Source of the DNA: Vermamoeba vermiformis
Taxonomy: Eukaryota > Tubulinea > Echinamoebida
Direction: 5' to 3'
NCBI GenBank assembly: GCA_045837725.1
Contig: JBEWZL010000220.1
Coordinates: forward strand, 227,187-291,186
Length of the DNA: 64,000 nt
The position numbers and the translations under genes were made by a program. Position 1 is the stretch's first letter. Each line of letters starts with the position of its first letter. Shown here piece after piece: positions 23,817 to 44,808 of this stretch. The notes beneath the pieces are model-generated. The model was not told where the DNA came from. It was given only the letters and a program-made list of their open reading frames with translations, and did not search any database.

Positions 23817-25500
23817 ATGCGAAAAGCAGCACGCAAGCAGAAAAAATTGGCTAAATTAGAATCAAAAGAAAAAGAGTCATTGCTAGTTAAAACATCTATA
23901 GAACTGCCAGAATCGAAGGAATTGAGCTTATATTCAGCTCGCGGTCGATCCAGATTCAACCCAACTGTGATTTTAGCAGCCCAGCACGACTATCCTGGCA
24001 TTGCGTACGCTATCTCACGGAGCAATACATTGCACAAATTAAATTGCGAGAGTGACATCAAGTTACTCGAATGCATTAACCAAGCGTTAAAGATCAACAC
24101 ATCCATCAAATTTTTCACTTTTACCAATCACTTCGTAACGACGGAAGATTTAAATCCCTATATGCAAGCATTTTTCCCTATAATTCGAGATATATTACAG
24201 TATAACAACTTAACAACGTGCAACTTTTCCCGCACCCCCCAACAGCGATTCAGAATTAATTATTGGCCTAAAAAACAACACGAGCCTGACTTCATTAACA
24301 ATGCCAAGCTATAGATACACACCAGAATCAATGCACGCATTGGCAGATATCATTAGTAATCACCCGAACTTGGCAGATCTGACCTTCTTTTCGGGACATC
24401 AAGCTCAGAAAGATGGATGGAAATATATGGCCACTATCGTACTCGCCAATCGCTTGCGTAAACTATCCTTTGGAACGAGATACAATGTTTGGAAAGATAC
24501 TTTCGGTCCCGTTTTTGACGCCCTTCAACACAACACGTCTTTGACGTTTCTGTCATTCGAACAACAAGGCACGGGCCTACGTGACGAATGTTCTATCTCA
24601 GAGGCCGAGTGCGACGTACTATCCAACTCATTACGTTTAAATCAAACCCTCACTAAGTTAAACATCAATGGCATGAAACTCGGATCCAACAAAATGTCAA
24701 AAATTTTCGACGCGCTACAGCACCACACAGCACTAACAGAGCTCAATTTCTGGGAAAAGAACAAATTGGATGCAGATATTGCGCCGTCTCTTGGCGCGTT
24801 CTTGCAAGTCAACGAGTCGTTAACAGAGTTGGATCTGTCTTATTCTAACATCACAGCTGAAGCTTGTCAACATTTCGGACCCGCGCTTAAAAACAACCGA
24901 TCGATTACATCACTCAATTTGTTCATGAATCCTATTTGCTCTGAAGGCTGCAAATATCTCGCTGAAGGATTGAAATTTAACAAGGCGTTGATCCGTGTCA
25001 ACCTCAAGGACTGCAAGATCCAAGACGGAGGATGCGTCTATTTAGGAGAAGCAATCAAAACGAACCAATGCTTATTGCATCTTGATATTAGCGGCCATGA
25101 AATCAAAACTGAAGGATATAAAGCACTGATCGAAGGAATGAAAGAGAATGATTCGTTGACAGATCTGACACTCTCAAAAGACAGATCCGTGCCAAGCGAA
25201 CTTCACGATGAAATTGTGACTATTCAAAATAGAAACAGGCAATATCAACGAGAGCTGAAAGTGACTACGATCACAATGTTGATCCAGATCGCACGTTCAG
25301 ATGCATTCGACATGTTTCCATTGGAGATATGGCTTCGCATATTCAAGCACTTTGTATGTGGAGGTGTGCCAGGATTCAATCACATTGCTGAGACGATATT
25401 GATGCACTCGGATGTGACTGATCTGACATCGTTGTGTAAAATGAGAATTGTCAGAATCAACGGCAAGAGCCATCTTGTACAAAAGAATACAGATGAATAA
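23817..25500 (+). CDS. Leucine-rich-repeat protein (paralogue 3) with a one-base frame break
   Basis: The gene starts MRKAARKQKKLAKL directly after a CAG acceptor and ends at a stop at 25498-25500. Two overlapping frames are needed: the first runs to ~24310 and the second carries the rest. Comparison with paralogue 2 shows the frame changes at or just after a run of six C at 24235-24240: before it the protein aligns in one frame, after it GLKNNTSLTSLTMPSYRY aligns in another. So either this copy is a recent pseudogene or the C run is miscounted in the assembly. Downstream LRRs and the FPLEIWLRIFKHF / DLTSLCKMRI end are intact. The 3' ~400 bases are nearly identical to paralogue 2. Confidence 0.75.
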
Positions 25501-25674
25501 AAGAATATTGCAAAAGCGTTCTATCTTTTTTCTGGGGATGATGGGACCGAATGTGTACTCTTTTTTAATCGTCGCGAAAAAACCGCGCAGCGTAATGACC
25601 GTCGATATTTATGACCACGAAGGATATTTGTTCTATAATTAATTATAGCGATCGGATCCAGAAAGAAGATAGTA

Positions 25675-27327
25675 ATGAAACATTTAAAATACGCTCGTAC
25701 GAACCAAGCCACCAAAAAATTGCCAGCTATACCCGTCAGAGATCTGATATTAACAAAGAAAATAATTCATATCTCTACCATCAATGATCATTCATCTTTT
25801 AGCCTGCAAGATCCGTCTAGCCATGATACGACAATTTATTTGGCAAAAGGAGATTATAGCGACATCGCCCAAGCAATTGAAGAGAGCGAAATTTTGAAGC
25901 ATTTAGAATGTAGAATTAATCCTGCCTTCTCCTTGCAACTTTGCAATGCTCTGAAAGAGAACAAATCCGTTCGATCTCTCAAGATCTCCCCGCCAAAACT
26001 CAATACCGAGCCTCACTTCGTCATCAACCCTCTTTTAGACGCTCTAGGAGAATTGTTGTCGGTTAACAATTGTTTGACAAGGCTAGACTTATCAAGCGAG
26101 TTTTACGAAAAAAAGAATGATCTGTTCCTCAAGTTCGCCAATGGACTCAAAAACAACACAACGTTGAAGTACTTGTCAATACCAGATATCAATTATGGAG
26201 TAGAAGACATTACACCGGTCATTGAAGCGATCAAAAATCATCCTGAATTAAAACCTGCAACGACCAAATTTCAATTAGGTCCGTGGAAACGCCAAAGTGA
26301 AGCTTTGGCACTATTAATTAAAGAAAATGTCATTGACGAGCTCACGATAACAAAATATTATTTTAGTTCAGAACAGAGTACTATTCCTTTTTTTGAAGCG
26401 CTCCAAGAAAACACTTCGATAACGGATCTGCGCCTAGCATGTAATCTAACTGCAGAAGAAGTGAATGTCTTTGCCGATGCACTTAAGCTCAATCACTCCT
26501 TGACGAAGCTGGACCTCAATAAAAACAAACTTGGATCCGGTCACCTGTCAAAAATTCTCAACTCACTATTACATCACCCTTCACTGACTCTACTCACATT
26601 CTGCGATAACAACTTAACAAACAATATTTCGCCATCAATAGGATCATTAATAGAGATGAATTCATTGACACAATTGGATCTGAGAGAAATTGGAATCACC
26701 GCAGAAGGTTGCAAATTTATTGGTCCAGCGCTAGCAAAGAACAAATCGATCACGTGGTTAAATTTATCTAAAAACCCCATTGAACTGGAAGGCCTTAAAT
26801 GTCTGACCAAAGGCCTCAAGCACAATAAGACATTAATTAGCTTAAGTTTACATGACTGCGGGATTGATGAAGAAGGCTGCAAATACATTGGAAAGGCTCT
26901 CGCAAGAAACAACGGCTTATTACAATTAGATATTTCATCTTCGGAAATTAATATCAACGGATACAACGCTTTGATCAAAGGATTAGAACAAAACACGTCG
27001 TTAACTTATTTACACGTGATAGCTGATCGATTAGTCGCTAAAAAAAGACGAGATTTGGTCACGAAAATTCTCGCGAAGAACAAACAACAGCGAAAAGACC
27101 TCATCGTGAACGGCATTACAGCTTTGATCCAGATCGCCCGATCTTTTTCCAACAGTTTGTTTCCTTTGGAGATCTGGCTTAGAATCTTCGAATACCTCTC
27201 ATGCGGTGCAGTACCTAGCTTCAAATACATCGCTGAAAAGATTCTGATGGACGCGGATGCACGAGATCTGAAGACTTTATGCAAAATGAAAATTGGAAGA
27301 ATCAACGGCAATAGTCATTTAATATGA
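25675..27327 (+). CDS. Leucine-rich-repeat protein (paralogue 4, divergent)
   Basis: This is an uninterrupted frame of 550 codons. It lacks the MRKAARK basic start and begins MKHLKYARTNQATKK. It has RNI-type LRRs with the same spacing as the other three copies (HSLTKLDLNKNKLGSG, KSITWLNLSKNPIEL). The family end is present as FPLEIWLRIFEYLSCG and DLKTLCKMKI, stopping soon after at SHLI. It is the most divergent of the four. As in the others, the LxxxCxxxI core fits an Elongin-C BC box. It stands 174 bases after paralogue 3 on the same strand and converges on the PI3-kinase gene, whose stop lies only 70 bases away. Confidence 0.8.
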   Translation: MKHLKYARTNQATKKLPAIPVRDLILTKKIIHISTINDHSSFSLQDPSSHDTTIYLAKGDYSDIAQAIEESEILKHLECRINPAFSLQLCNALKENKSVRSLKISPPKLNTEPHFVINPLLDALGELLSVNNCLTRLDLSSEFYEKKNDLFLKFANGLKNNTTLKYLSIPDINYGVEDITPVIEAIKNHPELKPATTKFQLGPWKRQSEALALLIKENVIDELTITKYYFSSEQSTIPFFEALQENTSITDLRLACNLTAEEVNVFADALKLNHSLTKLDLNKNKLGSGHLSKILNSLLHHPSLTLLTFCDNNLTNNISPSIGSLIEMNSLTQLDLREIGITAEGCKFIGPALAKNKSITWLNLSKNPIELEGLKCLTKGLKHNKTLISLSLHDCGIDEEGCKYIGKALARNNGLLQLDISSSEININGYNALIKGLEQNTSLTYLHVIADRLVAKKRRDLVTKILAKNKQQRKDLIVNGITALIQIARSFSNSLFPLEIWLRIFEYLSCGAVPSFKYIAEKILMDADARDLKTLCKMKIGRINGNSHLI

Positions 27328-27399
27328 CCAAAGTTATATAACCAACATAATTGCTAAGGAGCTGCCTTTATTCCATTATGTACAACAACAAAATTGTCT

Positions 27400-36158
<8,759 letters not shown>

Positions 36159-36649
36159 TTGGTCATGAGAGGAGCCTGGTATTACGATCTATAGTTTGGC
36201 TAAAAAGAAACAAGACGAAAAAGCGACCTAAAAAAAGCACGTGAAACGAAATCATTTTGATACGCATCGTTCAATGAAACAAACACAATTATATTATTGT
36301 AACTCCACCCATAACAACTTAAATCATTCAATGGATTATTAGTCGAGGAATAAACTTCGTGCACGCACCGCAACGCGTGAATCTGAAACACATTATCGGG
36401 CCAACCCGGCTCAGTTCCTAGGTAAGCCCTATTATCCACCGTTTAATTTTCAACTGTAACATTACATCATTCGTCATGTTGCGTATTTAATACGTATTTT
36501 TTTATTTCTGGTTGGGAATTTGCTTCATTATTCGACCTAAAAATTACCATAAATAGACCATTACGCGACATTATTGCCGTATTCCCAACTCACGATTTTT
36601 ACGGATGCCTTTTTGGCCGAATCCAAAAATTTACTGAAAATTACCTGCA
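36159..36649. other. Region between the PI3K fusion gene and aquaporin
   Basis: This divergent interval must hold both promoters. A minus-strand open frame at 36200-36439 (MDNRAYLGTEPGWPDN...) could be an upstream exon of the PI3K fusion, because a CTATAG acceptor at about 36190 precedes an in-frame extension of the first called exon. No convincing donor was found, so the start at 36158 is kept. Confidence 0.3.
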
Positions 36650-37784
36650 ATGCCCCTCGATTTTCTTGAGAGTGCCAGCGCCGTTTTACTCAATATAAGA
36701 TGTCGTTACGCGATTCGTTATTTCAATAACTTTATGACAATTGACAACATGTCTAGCATTAAAACTGCCTTCAATGCTACATCTCTGCGCCAGTACTTCG
36801 TTGAGTTCTTGGGCACGCTTCTCTTCGTGTTCATGGCCACCGGCGTCGTAGTGTCTACCACTTACGTTGGCGGAATGAACTCAGGCGCCATTGTGGCTAT
36901 TGGCCTTGGATTTGGATTCAGCTTAGCGGCGATGATTTTCGCAGCTGCTAATTACTCGGGAGGTCATATTAATCCAGCAGTCACTGCTGCATTTATGGTG
37001 ACCAACGACATTCACTTCTTAAAAGGCATCTTCTACATTCTATCGCAACTCGCTGGAGCAATGGTCGGATCTGCTTTACTTCGTGCAACTACACCAGAAG
37101 TTGGTAAGCTCGACATATCTCAATATATGACCCACCTTTGTTATGATACTCATAACTTTTGTTCTAAGCTTGGAGAGCTGCCAACTTGGGCGCAACGAAA
37201 ATTAGCGCAGATCTATCCCTCGCTTCTGCGGTATTCTTCGAGTTGATTATCACTTTTGTGCTCGTGTATACCGTGTATACTACCGTAGATGTACCTAAAA
37301 GTAAGTATTAGGTTGCTTGTAGCTTCAAATTTATGTGTATGATCTGATCGAACCAAAAACTTACCGTTACAACAGAAAAAGACGGTGGTGTTGGCAAATT
37401 GGCTGCTATGGCCGTTGGTCTCGCCGTGCTTGCTTGCCATTTAGTCGGAGCACCATTCACTGGTCCTTCACTGAACCCTGCTAGAAGTTTTGTAAGTGTC
37501 AAGGACGCGCCACATCCAGGAAAACACATTTCCAACGCTTTCTATACTAGTATAGCGCTCATGATGCTAATTTTTCGCTATCTCAGGGACCTGCAGTCGT
37601 GTCGGGCTATTGGCAGAATCACTGGGTCTATTGGGTCGGTCCTTTGGCAGGCGGAATACTCGCGGGCCTGATCTTCAAATACATCCTGATGAATAAGATG
37701 CCGTGGCAGCAGAACCCTAATTCAACGCAGTCTACTCAACCCGATAAGGCTGACGAAGATAAACAAGGAGATGAAATGGCTTGA
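36650..37784 (+). CDS. Aquaporin / major intrinsic protein
   Basis: There are four exons: 36650 (or 36734)-37102, 37169-37300, 37376-37491 and 37587-37784. The protein has six membrane helices and both pore loops: SGGHINPAVTAAF and GPSLNPARSFGP, the second rebuilt across the last intron. The start could be the ATG at 36650 or the later one at 36734 (MTIDNMSSIK); the second gives a more typical N-terminus. The C-terminal tail is hydrophilic (STQSTQPDKADEDKQGDEMA). Aquaporins conduct water or small solutes. The second NPA loop is followed by Arg, typical of a narrow water-type filter, but the full selectivity filter was not worked out. Confidence 0.93.
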
Positions 37785-38221
37785 ACAATTCAAAAGCATA
37801 GGACAGATTGATCAAAAATATTATTTTAAAATTGTAAATAATAGCTTGCTGGCTTCTGTAAATAATTTTCTTAACGTAAAATAAGAATCACAATCATATA
37901 GTCATTAATAATAATATTTATACCTGTCAGAACTTGTTTGAGTTCCCACGTAACGGTCACTTTTGCTGTTCCGATCTTGCGGCTTTTAGATACTGATTGA
38001 TCATAATCTTATAAGATTCTATAGGCAAGGAATGTTCTAGGCGCTGACTCGTTACCCAAATATAGCCGATGACTGTGCATTTCAGCTTCTTTCGAATTAC
38101 AAAATATCGAAAAAACCTCCGCTCCGTTTTTTCGGCCTTTTTTTTTCTTTTCCTCCCTAGGCAGTTAACCAACGCAGCTCTCGAGCGAACAACACGGCAT
38201 TAATCTTATAATCACAACACA
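37785..38221. other. Intergenic region between aquaporin and glutamate-cysteine ligase
   Basis: AT-rich 3' region of aquaporin (with AATAAT-like signals near 37.9 kb), then a mixed-composition stretch at 37.93-38.2 kb leading to the next ATG. No open frame or RNA gene is recognised. Confidence 0.4.
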
Positions 38222-41200
38222 ATGGGTTTCTTAACAGATGGAGACACGTTAGATTGGGAAGATGCTAAAAAAGTTAGAGATTACATTAAAGAGCACGGCA
38301 TCTTACAATTTTTGTCTATTTGGAGAAAATTAAAGGACCGCGAGAACGATATTCTGTTGTGGGGTGATGAAGTAAGAAAATTCAAACTTTGTGACCCCGC
38401 GATCAACCAATTCTAAATTTATTTTAACTGATAGATTGAATATATTATTCTTCATTTCGACGAGGAGAAGAAGAAAGTTACAGTATCTTTGCGAGGATTT
38501 GATATTGTCCATGAACTGGATACCCTGACCGAAAATGATCCGGAGTGGAAAGCGTATGTAAATTTAGCAAACTATTAATTTAGCATACACCATCAATCTT
38601 GCATTTATTAAAATTAATAATAGTGAAAAAGAATAATTTTAAATTACCGTTTTCGGATCGGCATGGAAGCTTCTTTTCACTTCCATGAAATTAACATGCC
38701 GATTGAAAACGCGATTACTAGCATTTATTGTGATATTATTAATGATATTGTGATAATATTCGTTGAGCAAATACTTATTTCTTAATTTTTAAAAGTCTGT
38801 TCGCTTGGAGACCCGAGTACGGTACTCATATGATTGAAGGTACGTTCATATATGTTATATTAAATTAGTACTATTTATGGTAATATTATTATCGTTATTT
38901 TCGATTTTCTTGTGTTATTTAGATAACGTCTAGAAGGCGGCGCTCGTACGGTTTTGAGAGCTCTATTAACTGTAATTATCATAGGTACCCCCGGAAAACC
39001 TTTCAATTGCAGAGATTTCGCTCTCGTTGAGTCTAATATGAAGCTAAGGCAAGTTCATCAGCGGATTAAGATCGGTTACGCGCGATCGAAAACTGACCTT
39101 GAATGAATTAGACGTAAGGCTATCAAGTCTCAGCTTAGAGAAAATGAAGATGTGATCACATTAACGAACTTCCCATTGTTCGGCGTGGGCGAATTCACGA
39201 CTCCGGCTCATTTACCGAATGGTCCCATCGCTATGTCTTTGTTTACTCCTGATGAGATTATTAACCCTCATAAACGATTCGGGTAAGGCTATATAACAAT
39301 GACCGAGCTTATCACACGAAGCCGTAATTGCTAAGCTAAACTACATGAATTTCTTTTTGCTTGATCTGGATTCACTAACTCCGGTTTATGAACAGCACTT
39401 TGACTGCCAATATTCGCAAGCGTCGTGGCGGGAAAGTTGTTATCCAATCTCCCTTATATATGGATAAGAACACTAAGCCATTGATCTACGATGAGCTTCG
39501 AGAGCAAGGTGTTCCTGTGAAGGATAATCACATTTATATGGACTCGATGGCCTTCGGAATGGGTCAATGTTGCTTGCAATGTACCTTCCAGTGCGTCAAC
39601 GTAGAAGAGGCTCGTAATTTCTACGATCAATTAGCCGTGTTGTGCCCCATTATGGTACGTGTACTATGGAACTACAGATCCACCAGTTTAACATTCTAAA
39701 ATATGAATATCCGTTCATGATAATAACAACGATGTCTTATAAACAATGGACGAGTATATCGATTTATAATACTAATTTCTTCGTAGTTGGCGCTGACTGC
39801 TGCAGATCCAGTTTTGCGTGGTTATTTGGCTGATACTGATGTTAGATGGCACATTATTTCTCAATCAGTCGATGACAGAACTCAAGAAGAGTTGGGTGTA
39901 GTTGTAAGTAGCTGTCTGAAAGTGATTATATTAACTCGTCAGATCGCGAGACACGCTTGGTCAAATACTAATGATTCAATATTATAGCCTCTCGAAAACG
40001 ACAAATACGTCTTGAAAAAGTCTAGATATGGCCCTATTGACTGCTACATTTCTCAGCACGTCAATCCTAAGTTCAACGATGTGCCTATTATCTACGACAA
40101 CGCTTACTATCAAAAACTCCTCGATAATGGTACACAAACTCTACTAAAGATATGAACGGTGTATATTGACATGATTATTATCTAGGCGTCGATGAGATTA
40201 TGGCCAAGCACATTGCTCACTTGTTTGTGCGTGATCCTTTGGTTGTTTACAACGACAAGATCGAGATCGACGACGAGACTCACGTCGATCACTTTGAGGT
40301 ACGATATTAAAGTTGTTATATGATATTGTTAGTGGCTGTATGTTAACAACATTCTCGGTAGAATATTCAATCCTCAGTATGGCAGACGGTCAGATTCAAG
40401 CCTCCTCCACCCAACAGCCCTATTGGTTGGCGTGTAGAGTTCCGACCTATGGAAGTACAAGTAAGTATATTATTAAATAAGCTTTATATCCTGATCACTC
40501 TCGTACGAGAGTAAAAGAAGAATTATTTTTGGATCGAAAGAGCGAAACTAACATTTTCTTTTAGTTGACCGACTTTGAGAACGCAGCATTCGCTTGCTTC
40601 GTTGTGCTCTTCACTCGTGCATTATCTACATTCGATATGAACTTGTACATTCCTATTTCAAAGATGGAAGAAAACATGGAGAAGGCCTTGTTGCGCGATG
40701 CTGTTCACACTCAAAAATTCTTCTTCAGAAAGAATATTACTAGCAAAAGTAAGTATCTGACAGCTACAACCACCAGTACATATATCATTATTGAAATGTA
40801 ATTATGAGCGGAGACTAAACCTTGATAATGTTGTAGTGAGCGCGAATGATGGATTGTCTTTGTGCAGCACTCCAATGTACTCACCTGGCAAGACACGTGA
40901 CGACGAGTATGCTGAGATGACTATCAATCAAATTATGAACGGCTGTGAGGTAAGTTAAAAATTTCATCGAATCTGACGAGTATCTCGAAGAAGAGTGGCT
41001 CAAGATCTTACTAATTCATGCTTTAGAAACTTGGTTTCCCTGGTCTTATTCCTCTCGTCAAGGCCTACTTGGACAAGGTTAACTTGGATTGGGAGACACG
41101 ATGTGTCTTGAACCGTTACATGAAGCTGATCTCACAACGTGCATCTGGTAAGAAGTCGACTTCCGTTTTACTGAAAATGCTATAAATATGGCCGATATAT

Positions 41201-41512
41201 ATTTGATAAGTAGTAGCTAATGTTATGTGTCTAGGACAATTGCAAACTATGGCTGCTTGGATGCGAGACTTTATCACCAAGCATCCGGACTATCAACACG
41301 ACTCAGTTGTTAGCGAGTCAATCAACTACGATCTTGTTAAGACTTGTTTGAAGGTATGTAATTCATCAGATATTAGCGGTTATTATGCAAAGCTAACAGA
41401 GCGAATCTAGATCGTGAACCACGAGGAAGTGGAGTTGGCCAAGCCGTTGTTGGGAGACTTGTACAGCGACTCTGTTAACAATAACAACACGAACAAGCCT
41501 GGTTCGAACTAA
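38222..41512 (+). CDS. GCLC: Glutamate-cysteine ligase catalytic subunit
   Basis: The gene has about 14 short exons, beginning [18 protein letters not shown] and ending [12 protein letters not shown] at 41512. Diagnostic blocks are [95 protein letters not shown] and [15 protein letters not shown]. All match animal GCLC in order, including the active-site 'MIEGTPG' segment. The enzyme joins glutamate to cysteine, the rate-limiting step of glutathione synthesis in the cytosol. A regulatory subunit is not in the window. One intron (39049-39111) uses a GC donor (GCAAGT) with a normal AG acceptor. Confidence 0.95.
38640..38715. repeat. Inverted repeat inside a GCLC intron
   Basis: ATCGGCATGGAAG is followed about 15 bases later by CTTCCATG and then, after a seven-base gap, CATGCCGAT. 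The arms can pair to form a stable hairpin in the second intron (38554-38795). It could be a small hairpin RNA, a splice-affecting structure or the relic of a tiny palindromic element. Confidence 0.4.
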
Positions 41513-41691
41513 TGTGCCAATAGAGCCAATAAATTATTCTCTCGCTATTTTTAACTTGTGATCGAGAATCTTGTTAAAAATTTGTGGTTTAGCTGACGTC
41601 AATTTATTTCAAATGTCAACTGGCGAAGCACCACAAGTTTATGCCTGATAAAGTTCATATTTATTTGTATTGTCTTGCATAAATAGAGGTG

Positions 41692-44088
41692 ATGGATCGG
41701 TTCTTCGCTCTTGCATCTTTGACATCTACAGGAGTTGGTAGAATAGCGCTTACTTATTACTTTCTATCGCTTCTAAATACGCCACTATTATTATGTATGC
41801 TACTTTCAGTCTCATTAGCACTATATGGAGGTCTACAAGCATGGATGTGCGTACCAAATCCGAATAACGAAAGCTCTAGGCGCTTGTCATTCGAGCTGGT
41901 CACTTATAATGCCATGGAAATATTATTATTGGGATTATCAGCAGGCCAAAAAAGCTTATTGGACATGGCATTGGTGCAGGTATGATTAATTATCATTTTC
42001 ATAATAATAAAGCCACAATAATTTAAGAGATAAGAGTTCAATAGGCACATCATTATTTAATTAAACATTATACTATTTAATTCGATTCAGATTTAATATC
42101 TATCTACGTTACTAAATGCAATCTTTTTACAGCTGTTGACACTTTTCGTGATAAACGCTACAACAAGAGCAGATCTAAAGTCTATTAAATATCCAGTATC
42201 AGTGCTTGCAGTAGTCCTCGGAGTGTTAGTATTGACTGTCGACAAAAACTTGGCGTTCTTTCCTCGAGTCGAAACAGTTGCATGGAGCGTAGTTACCATC
42301 GATATACATTCACATATCATTCAAAATGGCAATTCTTTATCACAACGAACAATTTTTCAGTCGGAAGCGGTTGGCGCGGTCGTGTCATTCATGATCTCGT
42401 CGCTGATCTGGGTCAACAACGTGGAGCGCTTACAACTTTTGCCCGTTGAACATGACATGTACTCGACACTACTGCTTATTGCTGCGACAGCTGGATTGGT
42501 TCATTTGCTTTTCAAGCGGCTGACAGTCACGTTACCAAGACGGATTCAAAACCCGATCCAACCAGCAACCACCTTCGTATTCATTTCAATAGCTTCAGCG
42601 ATCATTTATAGTATTAATCATAACAAAGAGGTTTCATGGCCCGTAATAGCATCGATTGTCATGTTAGCTACTGGAGCGTATTTGTCAGCAAGTGCCAGAT
42701 CCGACGTTCGACCATCAGTTCTTCGAGCCCAACGATACGAAGAGCAATCAATTCCATCCATTAGAATAGCGGTCCTCATTGGCGTTACATTTTTAATACT
42801 ATCGACGTACTCTACCGCAACCATCAATGCCGAGATCCGCTCAAAGTTAAGCAACAGGACCGATGATGAATATCTCACGATCGAAGATGATTTTGACACG
42901 AAGACTTATATACCCACAAATATCAATAATATTACATATGACACGTCTCCTAAAGAAATCGAGCGTCAAGAACAGCGCGAGCAATGTTTTATCAAAACCC
43001 GCAAGTTGATCGTGGACACTGTATTCCCGCTAATTCCGCGCAACAAAAACTTCACGGCGGTAGATTTCCCGATGAATTGGGACCTTGGTTACCAGCAGAT
43101 TTGGGTTGGTCAAGAACGCTTGTGGCACATCTACGGTCAATTTCCGCTACGCATGCCATCAATGAATCAAAGTGACATTCCTTCCGTTGAAGAGGTAACC
43201 GTTTTACTGATAATGTTATTATTTATTAATTGGATAAATTTGTAGTTCCTGAAGGACGGAGCAATTTTCTTGCCTGGTGGAAGCAATTTTGGTGATTTGA
43301 ATGAGGATGCGATGACCTACAAATTGTCAGTTTTGAAATCTCACGCTGGTAATCCGATCGTTTCGTTGCCGCAAACGATGCTTTTTACGTCCAATGACAA
43401 AGTTGCAAAGCACAAGTCTGCGATCAACGCGCACAACCAGTTGACATTACTATGGCGAGATCAAGAATCGCTTCAATTGGCTAAAGAGACTTACAACAAT
43501 GCTAAGTCCTTGTATTGTCCTGACATGGCCTACACGCTTGGTCCAACCCTGCCAAACAGCTTGCCACAAGTCGATGTGATCTTCGTGATTCGACGTGATG
43601 CCGAAAAGACCGTTAGTAGCACAGACATTGTTAAGGCCAAGAAAGCAGTAGAGGATGCCGGCTACACTGCAGAAGTATGGGATTTCCCGACCCAAGGCTA
43701 CCCTATGTACCAAGACAGCACGACAAAGGAGGTGGTCTACGACTACAGAAAAATTTTGCCTGGAAGAATTGCCCCGAAAAATGAGCCCAATAACGAGCTC
43801 TATTCAGAATTGCGTCTTCAAGTCGGAATGAATTTAATTAGCCGCGGAAAAGTCATCGTTACAGATCGATTGCACGCGTTGATTATGGCACAAATGATTG
43901 ATCGGCCTGTCATTTACTTTGACACCAAGTACAACAAATTGACACGTGTCAGAACAGCTCATGTCAAAGCAGTCAAGGAGTGTCAAGACAAGGTATTCAA
44001 TTCCAAGAAAGTCCAATCGATCCACGAAGCCGCTAAAAAATCCGTCGAATTGATGAGCGGATCCAGCAAAAAAACACCTTCAGTGTAG
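41692..44088 (+). CDS. Membrane-anchored polysaccharide pyruvyl transferase-like protein (copy A)
   Basis: There are three exons: 41692-41979, 42133-43194 and 43246-44088. The N-terminal ~300 residues have about ten hydrophobic segments. The C-terminal half (from VWVGQERLW-like residues at 43.1 kb) has GAIFLPGGSNFGDLNEDAM, DQESLQLAKETY and KVIVTDRLHALIMAQMI. The 'RLHALI.A' and 'GGGNFGD'-like motifs identify the polysaccharide pyruvyl transferase fold (CsaB/WcaK type). Bacterial and fungal members add ketal-linked pyruvate to surface glycans. The fusion to a multispanning membrane region suggests an ER or Golgi enzyme for cell-surface glycans; the acceptor is unknown. Its paralogue is on the opposite strand, tail to tail. 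Confidence 0.82.
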
Positions 44089-44155
44089 AATATAGTTCTA
44101 GTTGTAAATAATAGCTTTCTAATTTTAATAATTCATTTTGTTTTGTTTTGACTTC

Positions 44156-44693
44156 TTAGCTATTAATTTTTTTAGCGATGCCGATCATGCGAATGTTTTC
44201 GGGCTTGGCGTTGTATTTGTCCATTAATTCGTTTAATTTGTCCAATATCGGTGTGTAACAGCGCCGTTTTGGAATCTCCCAAGATAACACATAGACGCCC
44301 GTCCGAGTCTGTACACTCGTCGTGAATTCTGCACCTCGTTTTTTAAGCTAAATAAATAAAATTACCATCCGTATATGGTATTTTAACGATTATATGATTA
44401 TTATTTACGTCTTCCACAGTAGTGTCAAGATCTGCGGGCTGAACCATCGTTCCGGCTTTAATACTCGACTCCCAACCTCTCCTGCATCACATAACCATTT
44501 AAAATGAATCAATAATTAATTAAAGTATTGTACTATGGCTAATTACCAGTCTAAAATCTCTTTAAATGTCAAATAAGAAATTCCGGTGACTTGAGGCAAC
44601 GTCGGCTGGTTCCAGCTAGCTATTAGTTGTGATATATCGTCTGATGCATCAATGGGTGCGCCTCTTAGTGGCGCAATTGAAACGTCATCGGAG
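44156..44693 (-). CDS. Small unknown protein, at least three exons (5' end unresolved)
   Basis: Three minus-strand exons join in good frame: about 44548-44693 (DVSIAPLRGAPIDASDDISQ and SYLTFKEILDW), 44410-44480 (WESSIKAGTMVQPADLDTTV) and 44156-44348 (AEFTTSVQTRTGVYVLSWEI, ending AKKINS-stop). Splice sites GTAA/TAG flank each. The start codon lies further upstream and was not found. I do not recognise the family. It sits between the inverted pyruvyl transferase pair. Confidence 0.5.
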
Positions 44694-44808
44694 CTGGGTA
44701 GATTTGGTTAAAAAGGGTTGAGATCTAATTTTAAAATGAAGAGCGTGCGTAAAATTTAAATAATAATTAAATAAATAAAAATATGTATGATAAATGCAGA
44801 TTAAATTA

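Noticed and set aside
36200-36439. Open frame as first exon of the PI3K fusion gene
   Set aside because: No good donor joins it to the next exon and it has no domain; kept only as a note.
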